DNA of 64,000 nucleotides from contig NC_063061.1 of assembly GCF_018812025.1 (NCBI RefSeq), forward strand, positions 4,068,001 through 4,132,000, written 5' to 3'. The notes under the pieces are model-generated. The model worked only from the letters and a program-made list of their open reading frames with translations, did no database searches and was not told the DNA's origin. The position numbers and the translations under genes are program-made. Shown piece by piece: positions 12,101 to 20,335 of this stretch (its first letter is position 1; each line of letters begins with the position of its first letter). This DNA is from Megalobrama amblycephala (lineage: Eukaryota; Chordata; Actinopteri; Cypriniformes; Xenocyprididae).

Positions 12101-15100
12101 ACCTTAACCTCAAGCACATCCGTGGTAAAGAGAATGTGGTGGCGGATGCACTTTCCAGGACTGCAGATGCAGAGATTTAAGTGGGTTGGTTAAAACAACT
12201 GAGTTGAGATGCAGTAGGCTTGTTGCACTACTATTAGAGTTTTGTGAGTTGCTTGTTTTTACAATCTAGGGGTTGTAAAATTTAACGGTGGGAGTGTTAC
12301 GTCTGGAGACTTTATTTTATTTAATTGCTTTGTGTGCTTTTGTGATTGTTTCTCTTTTTGTTTTTCCTACATGTCCACAACTACCTTGCTGAGGAAGGTA
12401 ATTGGGTACACCTGTGGCTGATTTGCTGCCCATTCACCTCAGAGCCACTGATTGGCTGCAACCAAGAGAAAGCCAGCATATAAAGCCAGCACTGTCTCAC
12501 AACAAGCTGAGAGGGATGCAGATGGTTGCTTGCCTGCCACATGACTTCTTTTCTCTTGCCCCAGATAATGCCACTGTTTTTGGTCAATGATCATTGTTAA
12601 CACTCTGAGGTCTGAGGGTATCGCCGGCGATACCACCGTGTTTTTTTCTTATCAGTGTGAAAGAGACTCAAAATACTCCATCAATGTTGCACATACAATT
12701 AAGAGTTATACACCATTTTAATCTGTGGAATATCTTCTTTCATTTGTGTACACTCAGAGTAAAAACAAAATGTTGTGCTTTTTGCAAAATAAAGAAAACT
12801 AACATGATGCATGATCTCTTGTCTCCCTCTGAACGAAGTCCAATCTGATAGTTCTTAGAAAATGAATTGTAACTTAGTGAATACTAATGACAAAAAAATT
12901 ACACTTATGTCTAAAAAAACGTTAAGATGTCAGGTTTTAAAACATATAAGTCAAATCGAAAACAAACCTTCTGTGTTTATGTAATCTGTATGAAAAGAGA
13001 GCCATGTGAGAAGTATGTGATTCAGCTCATTATCCGCTAATGCGGCCACGCCCACGGAGCGAGCGCTATTCAGACGCAAATTCAGTCAATACATGCATTC
13101 GTCATCTCAATCGTGTATTTATTGTCTTCAAAAGTGTTTTGAATAGCCATTTAGCGATCTCTTGCCTCTGTTAGTTCCTTGATTGTCACATGATATGCCT
13201 CTTCTTTTACTGAGGAATTTGTGGACAAAAGGGGCAGAGCGCCCTCCGGCTGCAAGTATGTATGATGAAAACACAGTATCCAGCACTCATAGTAATGACA
13301 ATAAATATAGAATAATAAATATTACTCCTCTGTATAGAAAATTGATATAAACATATGAGAATCCATCAATATTTCTCCAAATGTGTATGCTTTTAAGCAT
13401 ATTAAGAAATTATGGTCAATATAAGATTTTAAGAGTCAAAATGTGAAGCTTGAGTCTTAGATCTTTTTAATGATGTATAGTTTGTCAACTGCACATCAAC
13501 ATTTAGGCTCTATAATATAACAAATATAGTAGCCTATATGAAATGCCCTAGAGGTAGGAATGTTCAGACGCTTTGCATCACAGAAATACATTATATTTTA
13601 AAGTATAATAAAATAGAAAACCATTATTTGGTTAGAGACTTGAGACTTCTTTTAAAAACATTATAATGGCAATGTGTTCAATCTTTTGACTGGTAGTGTA
13701 ATTTAACATAGGCCTATACAAAATTTTCTTCATATCATGTGCAATAATACGTGCATGCATGAGATCACAAAAATCATGTTTTTTTTTTTTTGTCCTAATC
13801 CTGTTTAATCCTGTTATTAGCATGATCACAGAGGGTTTTTTCACAGCCTACCTGACTGAAAGGCCTCATTAATATGCAAGTCATTTCGGGTCATTATTAT
13901 TCAATTATTTTGTCTTCTCAGGTGAGAATCACCCATTATACATGAGGATTCACGCCTCCATGCACACTGTGTTTCTTGACCAAAAGTGTCTTAGAAAATT
14001 TAAATCTCTCTATTGTTTTATATGAAGGAGTAGGAAGGATAATTTTTACTTCATACTGAAGCAAAAACTCTAGTCTACAACCTCCAATACCCAGAATCCT
14101 TGTGAACACAGTTTTAATATATTTTTTTTTGGCCTTATTTCAGTGACTTAAGTTTTTTGTTTTTTCAATAACCACGCATAAATGTTATTCCTTCAAAAAC
14201 ACAAACATGTACATACATGTTCCTCACATATTATTGTAGCTTAGTTTGTGCTGAATACAGTGTAATGACACTTTTGTCATTAATATGTTTATGAACAACT
14301 GAAAAAAGCACAAATGTCAGGGCATGTCAAAACTTCTCCAGGGCCCCAAAAATCCTCAGACCCCTGAGGGTTAACCATTGGTGCTGCTGTGAATGTAGTT
14401 GAAGATTTATAGGCTTTGATTTCTTTAGAATTTAAGATTTATTTTAAGCAAATTTGTAGGGAGGTGGGTGCCTTTTTTGTTTGAAATTGCTTTTCTCCTG
14501 GTTATTTGTAGTCAGGAAGATAGGCAAGTTCATTTGTTATTTATTTTCTTTTTGGTTATGTATAGGTAAGTTATGATTTAATCTGAGTTAGAAATGTTTT
14601 GTTTGTTATGTTGGCCTTTGCCCCCTTCTGAAGCTTATGTTTTTCCTCTTATCTTTTACATTTGATGTAATAAATATCATCTAAGAATCATTGGTTTTGG
14701 ATGTGTGTTGCTGGGGTGGGAGACAAGAGGTTCCTGTGCTCTCTCTCTCCAAAATGTTGTTACTGCCATGCCATTTCCCCTAGACTAAAACGGGCTGGCA
14801 TGTAACAATATTGATAAAGCCAAATTTTGACCGTACACCCATTTTTCATAAATCAGGTCCATTGTCTTTAAATCTTTGTGCATCCATGAGATGTTCAACA
14901 GTAGAGTTGTAATTTGTGGCATAAACCAACTTTTCGTAATGTACTCTTGGTGTGAAACATCAAGTTCTGACCAGACACCGTGTCGCTTTCAGCAAATCTG
15001 AACCAGCAGTTAGAAACTTTTACACCTACTGCATTATATAAAGAGGGCTAAAAATCTCAGCTTACATTAACTTGATGTCATTGCTAGTATTAGACTGACT

Positions 15101-17067
15101 GACTTTGATCAAACTTGCTTATAATTCATAAATCTAATACTATAAGCACATCTTTTATTGAAATGTTATTCTGAGTACCTGAGATCAGGCCGTTTGTCTC
15201 CACTCTTTAACTTTGGTGGGTTATCCATAGATCTGTCACTCTTCACAGACACACAGCTGGACTCTGGGTTTGAGCTCTTCTGCTGGACTGAACTGGAACA
15301 GAGAATACATTCAGTTTAATCCTGATCCAATATGATCAGAGCCATTAAGTCTCTTGTGTGTGTGGCATTACAGGTAAGATGGGCATGTCTTTCTGAATAT
15401 CTAGGGCGGGCATTCATTTGCGTCATTGATTATTATCGTCTATAAAAGCCATTGGCTTATGTACCTGGGCAGGCGTCATTTCCCGGAAGTGGTTTGGCTT
15501 TTGTTGTCCTGCTGAACGTGATTGTGGGTCGGTAAAGGTGGGTTAATCCAGCTTTTGATGCATTGCATTTGCTTGTTTTTAATTCAGTATGTGTTAGTTT
15601 ACTTGCGTTTGCATTTGGTCTGCGCGTTGCTAGGAGAGCGGCTGTGCGTACGGTCAATTCTATGTTTGGCGTTTTGCCGCGGCTGCCCTGTTCGGATGAT
15701 GAATGTGACTGCATCTGTCCTCCTCCAGGTATGCGGTGGATTTTTATCATGTTTATCAGTCGTGGAAGTGCTGCGAATCGCAATGTGTTTTCATTTCAGT
15801 TAATGTTTTCGTACGGGCGTCGGCTGTTGCATACAGGCTGTGTATTTAATCTTCTGGCCTCATCCAGTTCCCGCAGTACTCGTTTGGTAAGTGGCAGTTT
15901 ATTTTCTTTTTTTTAATTCTATTTTATAGATCGTTGCAAGTAAATTGTACCTCTTTTGGTTGCGCATATTGCAGTGTTGATAATATCCTCGCAGTGGCGT
16001 CACCGCTGTCTCGTTCTAGGTCAAACTTTGAGTCTCTGTGTGCGTTGGGTCACGGTCGTGTTGTTGGACCCATGCCAACGGATTTTGTTTTTTTGTGTTT
16101 ATGTTTTGTTTTTTAAAGTTGAGTCTTTGTTTTGCGTTTTTGTTTTTGTAAACTCTTTTTTTTCTATTCATCTTTCCAAATCAGTCTGATTTATTTTGTG
16201 TATAAGCTATTTCGCTTCCCTTTTTGTAGTTTCTGTTAATCTTTTTGTATTTAATTTGTTTTTGTATTGAGTTTTTTTGTATTTGAGTCTAACGTTTAAA
16301 CTGACAAGAGTTAAAAACACATGCATATGATATATTTTTATGATGACGTGGTTCTGACCCGGCCGTCCACTGACATTTCCATCATCTTTCCTGGAGCAAA
16401 TTTCACAGACAGCGCAGGACTCGGTTGCACTCGGAAATATTTTTTAAATCCCAAATGCTCGAGTCCTAGTAAAAATGCATCCGAGTCTGTGACAAATGCA
16501 AGTCTGAGTCCGAAAACCCCGACACTAAAACCTTCCCTATATTCTAATACAAAATCTATTACTATAAGCACATCTTTTATTGAAATGATATACCTGAGAT
16601 CAGGCCGTTTGTCTCCACTCTTTAACTTTGGTGGGTTATCCATAGACCAGTCACTCTTCACAGACACACAGCTGGACTCTGGGTTTGATCTCTTCTGCTG
16701 GACTGAACTGGAACAGAGAACACATTCAGTTTAATCCTGTAGATTACTGTGTTCATTCTTTATGATAGGAAATATATTAATATAAACTTTCATTTTTTCA
16801 TCAAAAAGCACTTTGAGGAAACTTTATGTTCTTTTTAATATTTCATTTTAGTTTTAGAACAAAAACACATGCAGAAACAGGCAATAATATATATGTAAAA
16901 TATTTCTGTGATCTGTGAGATCTTTTTCCTGTGATTTAACACAATATTTATCAGTGTTTGTTGAAAGTACCTGCATCCTGGAGAAAAATCTCCATCTCTG
17001 GATCCTTGTGAATCAGCCATGATGAAGCTGCAGGAGAATCTGATGAGTTTGATCTCCTCCACTGATT
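39..17067 (-). CDS. Fish NLR (FISNA-NACHT) receptor gene, 5' part; whole-gene span
   Basis: This is a multi-exon innate immune receptor gene of the NLR class expanded in teleosts. The family acts in the cytoplasm as ATP-dependent pattern sensors; a specific ligand cannot be inferred. I chained seven coding exons on the minus strand by GT-AG sites: 17067-16971, 16707-16594, 15292-15179, 5014-4901, 3739-3656, 3457-1733 and 110-39. Every junction is phase 2, so the reading frame stays open across all of them, which argues for a real and possibly functional gene. The C-terminal leucine-rich repeat exons expected for the family would lie left of position 1. The introns are inflated by transposons, the largest (5015-15178) by a Gmr1-like element. 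The gene could still be a non-expressed copy, because such families contain many pseudogenes. Confidence 0.85.
262..765 (+). mobile_element. Solo LTR with 5-bp target duplication
   Basis: A 494-bp sequence (267-760) begins TGTCACGATC and ends CTCCGTTACA. It is flanked on both sides by CTACT (262-266 and 761-765), a perfect 5-bp target site duplication. It contains a TATA box (TATAAA, 437-442) and a polyadenylation signal (AATAAA, 714-719), as expected for U3-R-U5 of an LTR on the plus strand. No internal region is present, so it is the product of LTR-LTR recombination. It sits in the NLR intron between the NACHT exon and the exon at 39-110. Confidence 0.9.
766..1693. other. NLR intron sequence, no gene seen
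   Basis: Intron sequence between the solo LTR and the 3' end of the NACHT exon. I see no convincing coding signal. The last 39 bases before the donor (1694-1732) resemble bases 1-38 of the window. Confidence 0.6.
1733..3457 (-). CDS. FISNA-NACHT exon of the NLR gene
   Basis: This is the large central exon (1725 bp) of a fish NLR. It opens with [20 protein letters not shown], the start of the FISNA region that precedes NACHT in teleost NLRs. Counting from the first methionine, the Walker A motif GVAGIGKT is at residues 88-95, Walker [10 protein letters not shown] at 159-167, and the sensor-like [10 protein letters not shown] near residue 205. Helical NHD/WH-type sequence follows to about residue 540. 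No stop or frameshift is seen. The exon ends at donor GTAAGT (1732-1727); reading through gives a TAA stop two codons past [17 protein letters not shown] domains bind ATP and drive oligomerisation. The exon seems shorter at its 3' end than is usual in the family, the missing end being supplied by the exon at 39-110. Confidence 0.9.
3656..3739 (-). CDS. NLR linker exon before the FISNA domain
   Basis: This 84-bp exon lies between acceptor TCTGATTTAAG and donor GTAAAATG. In phase 2 it encodes 28 residues without a stop, including [15 protein letters not shown], and its last two bases join the first base of the NACHT exon to keep the frame. The phase agreement on both sides is the main support. 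Confidence 0.65.
3740..4900. other. NLR intron, AT-rich, no gene seen
   Basis: Intron between the linker exon and repeat-exon copy 3. It is AT-rich with T runs near 4080-4145. No open frame with family resemblance and no complete transposon end pair was recognised. Confidence 0.6.
4901..5014 (-). CDS. NLR N-terminal repeat exon, copy 3
   Basis: This is the third 114-bp phase 2-2 copy of the repeat exon, with [18 protein letters not shown] in the middle. The acceptor is TTTTAAAACCAG, weaker in pyrimidines than in the other copies, and the donor is GTATATC. It is separated from copy 2 by about 10.2 kb, nearly all of it transposon sequence. The more diverged acceptor may make inclusion of this exon variable. 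Confidence 0.7.
5015..6537. other. NLR intron, unassigned
   Basis: The left part of the large intron before the transposon cluster. Apart from a TG microsatellite at 5879-5914 I recognise no element. Short open frames at 6037-6225 and 6343-6552 look like fragments of old repeats without a recognisable domain. Confidence 0.5.
5879..5914. repeat. (TG)n microsatellite
   Basis: An uninterrupted TG dinucleotide run apart from one TATG step, followed by ATATAT. Confidence 0.95.
6822..7304 (+). repeat. 5' LTR remnant of the Gmr1-like element
   Basis: It matches the 3' LTR from TTCTCTTGCCCCAG to the terminal CATGTAACA, but the first ~256 bp of the LTR, including the TGTTACG start, are missing. The 5' half of U3 was lost by deletion. 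Confidence 0.85.
7307..7319 (+). other. Primer binding site, tRNA-Pro type
   Basis: TGGGGGCTCGTCC begins two bases after the LTR end. It equals the first 13 bases of the proline-tRNA primer site known from gammaretroviruses. The match stops there (TTTC follows). Confidence 0.7.
7419..8466 (+). pseudogene. gag: gag of the Gmr1-like element, with SCAN-like capsid
   Basis: Broken gag in two frames. The first part (7419-7670, 83 residues) has the helical N-terminal segment [20 protein letters not shown] and stops early. The second (7828-8466, 212 residues) is the capsid, with [20 protein letters not shown] followed by a C-terminal half that reads [22 protein letters not shown] and [10 protein letters not shown]. 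That half has the spacing of the SCAN domain, known to derive from Gmr1-like capsids. The capsid forms the particle that houses reverse transcription. The frame shifts near 8387-8466 into the downstream frame that carries the zinc knuckle. Confidence 0.75.
8387..10144 (+). pseudogene. pol: Nucleocapsid, protease and integrase of the Gmr1-like element
   Basis: This 585-residue frame contains, in order, a degenerate zinc knuckle ([14 protein letters not shown], residues ~96-109), an aspartic protease with [13 protein letters not shown] (active-site DTG, ~170) and [13 protein letters not shown], then integrase. Integrase has the zinc-binding [18 protein letters not shown] and catalytic residues in LLVDCVGP and [10 protein letters not shown]. 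The last catalytic Glu region falls where the frame breaks (SHRGRLKDF near 10080-10110). Integrase inserts the cDNA into chromosomes. Its position upstream of reverse transcriptase is the hallmark of the clade. Confidence 0.85.
10123..12180 (+). pseudogene. pol: Integrase C-terminus, reverse transcriptase and RNase H of the Gmr1-like element
   Basis: The frame at 10123-11367 starts with the integrase tail, including the GPY/F-like [24 protein letters not shown], then reverse transcriptase ([36 protein letters not shown]). It breaks near 11280. A second frame holds the polymerase active site [13 protein letters not shown] (about 11350). A third (11490-11921) and fourth (11809-12180) carry the connection and RNase H, with [36 protein letters not shown] and the final NVVADALSR. 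Three frame changes in 2 kb show it cannot make a full protein. One of them coincides with a 32-bp perfect palindrome at 11472-11503. Confidence 0.85.
12295..14807 (+). repeat. 3' LTR of the Gmr1-like element, split by a piggyBac-like insertion
   Basis: It starts TGTTACGTCTGG at 12295 after a purine-rich GGTGGGAG, and ends CATGTAACA at 14807. Without the insertion (12601-14374) the LTR is about 739 bp. Terminal TGTTAC/GTAACA are perfect inverted repeats. Confidence 0.9.
12597..14374. mobile_element. piggyBac-like non-autonomous DNA transposon, TTAA target duplication
   Basis: The 1770-bp element (12601-14370) is flanked by TTAA at 12597-12600 and 14371-14374. The uninterrupted 5' LTR has a single TTAA at this point, which proves the insertion. 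The ends CACTCTGAGGTCTGAGGG and CCTCAGACCCCTGAGGG form imperfect inverted repeats (about 14 of 18). No transposase-sized open frame is present, so it would need a partner in trans. An 18-bp perfect palindrome lies just inside the left end (12617-12634). Confidence 0.88.
15179..15292 (-). CDS. NLR N-terminal repeat exon, copy 2
   Basis: This 114-bp phase 2-2 exon encodes a second version of the 38-residue unit, with [18 protein letters not shown] in the middle. The acceptor is CTGTTCCAG and the donor GTACTCAG. Compared with copy 1 it differs at only a few bases. Being symmetrical, the exon can be gained or skipped without breaking the frame. Confidence 0.75.
15400..16320 (+). other. Unassigned inserted stretch with TATA box and T-rich tail
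   Basis: Lies between NLR repeat-exon copies 1 and 2. It has TATAAAAGCC at about 15440, GC-richer sequence to 15900 with several GT/AG splice-like sites, then a strongly T-rich segment (15900-16290). An open frame at 15563-15916 shows no known domain. It could be the 5' region of a retroelement or a captured promoter. I recognise no LTR ends. Confidence 0.3.
16594..16707 (-). CDS. NLR N-terminal repeat exon, copy 1
   Basis: This 114-bp phase 2-2 exon encodes 38 residues starting [13 protein letters not shown] and ending SGDKRPDLR. It is flanked by acceptor CTGTTCCAG and donor GTATATC. It is nearly identical to the exons at 15179-15292 and 4901-5014, and about 50 bases of intron beside the donor are also shared, so the unit was duplicated with its flanks. 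Such short charged repeats precede the FISNA region in many fish NLRs. Their function is not established. Confidence 0.75.
16971..17067 (-). CDS. NLR exon with start codon
   Basis: The ATG is at 17020-17018 and opens a 16-codon segment beginning [12 protein letters not shown], ending two bases into a codon at a GTAC donor just below 16971. An acceptor (TTTTTTTCATTCAG) ends immediately above 17067, so the first 47 bases of this exon are 5' untranslated and at least one non-coding exon lies upstream. The N-terminal peptide matches the style of other fish NLR-C start exons. I chose this ATG because it is the only one in the exon that is in frame with the next exon. Confidence 0.7.
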
Positions 17068-17099
17068 CTGAATGAAAAAAACATTCAGACACAAAATTA

Positions 17100-18467
17100 A
17101 ATGATTAAAATAATTAACCTTCAGAATTCAGCTGAACATATCTCGAGTGTGGAAGAAGGAGAATCATGTGACTGTGTTAACTCAAGCTCAGTCATGTTCA
17201 CACAAATGCTGTTAAACTTCTGAAGAATCACAGACATCACCAAACACAAAAGAAACCTTGAAGTGAAAGAAACCCTTTATTAAAGATTTTATATCAAACA
17301 ATCACTTAAAATGTCCTCCAGAGATTTCTATTAATATGAGGAAGACACCACACCTGAACACTCACCTCAATCAAACTTTTACAAGATACAGCTTCTCAAA
17401 TCCTCCAGCTTTAACATCATAAAGATACACAGAAATTCCTGCTTAAACTATTTCCTTCCTTGTTCACACACACAAAAAGAATTGAATCGTTGTTGTTCTC
17501 CACCCACGGTTCGGCACACACTTGCACCGCGGTTCATCTTAAATCTGACGACGCATCTATAATATGGTTTGTTGAAAGTAGCAACATGTAAAACAGACAG
17601 ACAGAGTTCAGATTCAGTCGATGGATACGCATTCTGGCTTCCCAGTACATTACAACAACACGATCAAAAACCATGGAAAAACAGTCACTCTTTGTAAACT
17701 TTGATCAATGCGAGTGCCGTATGCTCAAATTTGACCCGTCATTTACGCCGTCATCACCCAGGTGTTGATAGCGCACGAGCGCAGATGAGACCTGAACCGC
17801 ACACATTGCTATCTGTGATTAAACTAACCTCATTTAAACCTTGCTAATTTAAACATTCAAGAGCAAGACGTGAACGAGAACTCGAGGACAGAAAGCTGCG
17901 TCTTACAGACACAAATACTGAGACAGCAAATACTGAGTCTTTTTCACATCTTAAGCTTAAAAGGACAAATTCACACAAAAATTGTCAACATGCCGTCTTG
18001 TCGAGTATCCTAGCAAGCAAACAGTTATGTGAACGTGAACGTAAACAGTACACATGCAGAAAGACTGTAACAGTATATGTACTGGATCCTGCATTATGTC
18101 TTAAAGGGAAAGAAGCCTATTATTCCTGCTGTCTGTGTTTTCAATATTAATCAACCAACAAAAGACAAAGAAATTACTCTGCTCTTGACTGAATAACTTT
18201 TGTAATTTTAATAATGATTAAATATTTAATTTGTACAGTGAAGATTACATGCAGTGTTATTTTACATTTGATTACTTTATTCAAATTCTGCACCTGAAAA
18301 CTACTGTTAGATACCTAATTAATCTGAAAAACACTGTTTATTTATTTGAATCTTTGCTCTATTGTCTTGATTTGTGCTGTTGCTTGTAGTTTGATTATTT
18401 GTTCTTATTTTTATTTGACAGTTGTCCTGAATATAGCACATACCGAACTGTACCAAAACCGTGACCC
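17100..18467. other. Region upstream of the NLR gene, no gene seen
   Basis: The NLR promoter should lie here. No firm TATA box was identified on the minus strand. Part of the sequence after about 17500 (ACGGTTCGGCAC, GCGGTTCATC) resembles hAT-type relics. Confidence 0.4.
17366..17460 (-). other. Candidate non-coding first exon of the NLR gene
   Basis: On the minus strand TTTGATTGAG is followed by the strong donor GTGAGTG at 17365-17359, about 300 bases upstream of the acceptor at the start-codon exon. The lower edge is supported by the donor. The upper edge is arbitrary, because no TATA box or initiator could be fixed. RNA reads would decide whether it is used. Confidence 0.35.
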
Positions 18468-19161
18468 TAAGGGTGCGTTCACACTTGTCATGTTTGGTTC
18501 GATTAAAACGAACCCTGGTGCGATTGCTCGGTTAGTGCGGTTCATTTGAACATATGTGAACGCTGCCATCCGAACCCTGGTGCGCACCAAACAAGCGGAC
18601 TGAGACCGCTGAAAAGATGGGTCTCGGTCCGCTTCCAAACGAACTCTGGTGCGGTTTGAATGATATATGAATGCAATACGGACCAAAGACATGTAAACGA
18701 ACCAAAAACAGGAAGACAAGACCCTAATGTCATAGTCGTGAGTTTGCCCATCACAGGCATCAGACGTGCGTCTCCAAGCTGCAGATCGTGTGTGACGGAG
18801 GGATTCCCGCCGCTGTTTTGACACATTTTATAAGCTCTTCACGAGTTCCCAGCTGGCCAAAATACCATCACATGCAGGCTACGCACCGCTACACACACAC
18901 ACAACGAGCGCATTCACCTCAGCACACAGCATTGTTTTGGATGTCCGGTAAGTTCCGGCTCAAAATAGGCAATACGTCATAAAATCTGACCAATCACGTT
19001 GTGAATGTATCCCTATGCCTGAAGGTTCGGTATCTTTTGGTTCGGTGATAAAATTGCCAATCTGAACGCTAATCGGACCAGGTCTAAATGTTTTTTTTTT
19101 CTTCTTTGGTCCGGACCAAATGAACCAAACGAACCGAACTACAAGTGTGAATGCACCCTAA
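18468..19161. mobile_element. Harbinger-like MITE with TAA target duplication
   Basis: The 688-bp sequence 18471-19158 starts GGGTGCGTTCACACTTG and ends CAAGTGTGAATGCACCC. The inverted ends match at 16 of 17 bases and are flanked by TAA on both sides (18468-18470, 19159-19161). A 3-bp TWA duplication is the mark of PIF/Harbinger elements. The overlapping open frames inside are low-complexity readings of repeated GGTGCG and CCGAAC blocks, not proteins. Confidence 0.7.
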
Positions 19162-19186
19162 AACTGTGATAAAACCGAACCGTGAG

Positions 19187-19209
19187 TAATCTGAACCGTT
19201 ACACCCCTA
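19187..19209 (-). mobile_element. Terminal repeat of a hAT-like relic
   Basis: CTGAACCGTTACACCCCTA reads in reverse as TAGGGGTGTAACGGTTCAG, a common hAT terminus in fish. Sequence on both sides of the Harbinger-like element (CGAACTGTACC, AAAACCGAACCG) belongs to it, so the Harbinger-like element is nested inside. The other end was not fixed. Confidence 0.45.
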
Positions 19210-19246
19210 CTGCATTCTAACACACTCTTTACTCCACGTCCTGTTA

Positions 19247-19500
19247 AAGGATTAGTTCACTTTACAATGAAAATTACCTCAAGCTTTTCTCACCCTTAAG
19301 CCATTCTATGTATATATGACTTTCTTCTTTGACTTTCTGATGTGACTTTCTGATGAACACAATCAGAGTTATATTAATAAATATCCAGGTGCATCCAAGC
19401 TTTATAATGTCAGTGAATGGGGAAAAAATGAGTATGAAGCTCAAGAAAGTCCATCCATCCAAAGCAAAACATACTCCACACGGCTCCGGGGGGTTAATAA
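19247..19500. repeat. Fragment of the TTAA-AGGATTAGTTCAC repeat family
   Basis: TTAAAGGATTAGTTCACTTTACAATGAAAATT opens the block, the same start as the foldback element at 34381. Only one end is recognised. Confidence 0.5.
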
Positions 19501-19542
19501 AGTCCTTCCCGGGGGGTTAATAAAGTGGCGAATTCGCGCAAA

Positions 19543-20335
19543 TCATGCAAGTTGAAAAATCTGAACTTTGCCAAAAATTTGCGCCGCATTAACCAATCTG
19601 TACAGCAAAGTACAGCATAAAAAAAGAACACTAGCTAAAATCCCTTGATAAAAAACATCTAAAAACTTTGTGCTGACGTTGAATGATCTAAGTTTCCTCA
19701 AAAACAAAAGTCTCGACTGGGCCTTCTTCATTAGGACATTAGTATTCTCTTTCCAATTCAATTTTTCATCCAAGTGGACGCCTAGAATTTATGTCTGCAC
19801 AATTTCAATCAACTGACCATTAATTGTGACTGGAAGGACCTTCTCTTTTTTCTTTCTAAAATCGATCACAAGTTCTTTAGTCTTCTCTACATTGTTTTAA
19901 AAATTTAGACTCACACCAGCTGAAAAAACACTGAGCCTCCCTTCTGTAAGCAGAATCATCGCCCTGATTAAGTAAACCCACTAAGGTATCATCAGAGAAT
20001 TTTTGGCTATAGTCAGCAGTATAAAGTGTGAATAAAAAGGGATCTAAAACTGTGCCCTGAGGTGCTCCAGTATTAGTTAAATTGGTATCAGACAGATTAT
20101 TACCAAGCCTTACAAACTGTGGTCATGATAAGAGGTAATCTAAAATCCAGGAAATGGTTATATTGTGTAATTTAAAATCAATTAATTTGTTGGCTAAAAT
20201 ATGTGGCTGTATAGTGTTAAAAGCACTCGAAAAATCAAAAAACATGATCCTGACAGAGCTGGCAGTAGTTTCAAGATGACTGTAAGTGTTATGGACCATA
20301 AAAAGTAGAGCATCATCTACCCAACACCCTTCTGT
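19543..20335 (-). pseudogene. LINE reverse transcriptase core and C-terminus
   Basis: In minus-strand reading the palm motifs are visible: a motif-A-like FFDFSSAFNTIQPHILANKL, then NTGAPQGTVLDPFLFTLYTADYS, then SDDTLVGLLNQ. The end holds KAQSRLLFLRKLRSFNVSTK. Stops and frame changes occur between these blocks, so it is dead. Confidence 0.75.

Larger units (their letters stand above)
6822..14807 (+). mobile_element. Gmr1-like Ty3/gypsy retrotransposon (integrase before reverse transcriptase)
   Basis: A plus-strand LTR retrotransposon with order gag, protease, integrase, reverse transcriptase, RNase H. This is the rearranged order of the Gmr1-like clade first described from cod, and the reverse of normal Ty3/gypsy. 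The 5' LTR is a 483-bp remnant (6822-7304). The 3' LTR runs 12295-14807 and is itself interrupted by a piggyBac-like element. The two LTRs share about 430 bp with roughly six differences. The internal region carries at least five frame changes, so the copy is inactive. It lies in the NLR intron between repeat-exon copies 2 and 3, in the opposite orientation to the gene. Confidence 0.85.
6538..14866. mobile_element. Possible host DNA transposon around the Gmr1-like element
   Basis: The sequence CTGGGCCTCATTTATCAA at 6538 is mirrored, imperfectly inverted, by TTTCATAAATCAGGTCCA ending near 14863. The Gmr1-like element would therefore lie inside an older, small non-autonomous DNA transposon (about 340 bp without the insertion). 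No clear target duplication was found, so the boundaries and superfamily are uncertain. Confidence 0.35.

Noticed and set aside
15457..16189. Several overlapping open frames on both strands
   Set aside because: GC-rich and T-rich composition explains them; no family resemblance, and both strands are open at once.
18346..18982. Open frames in the Harbinger-like element
   Set aside because: They read through repeated GGTGCG/CCGAAC blocks in both strands; not a transposase.
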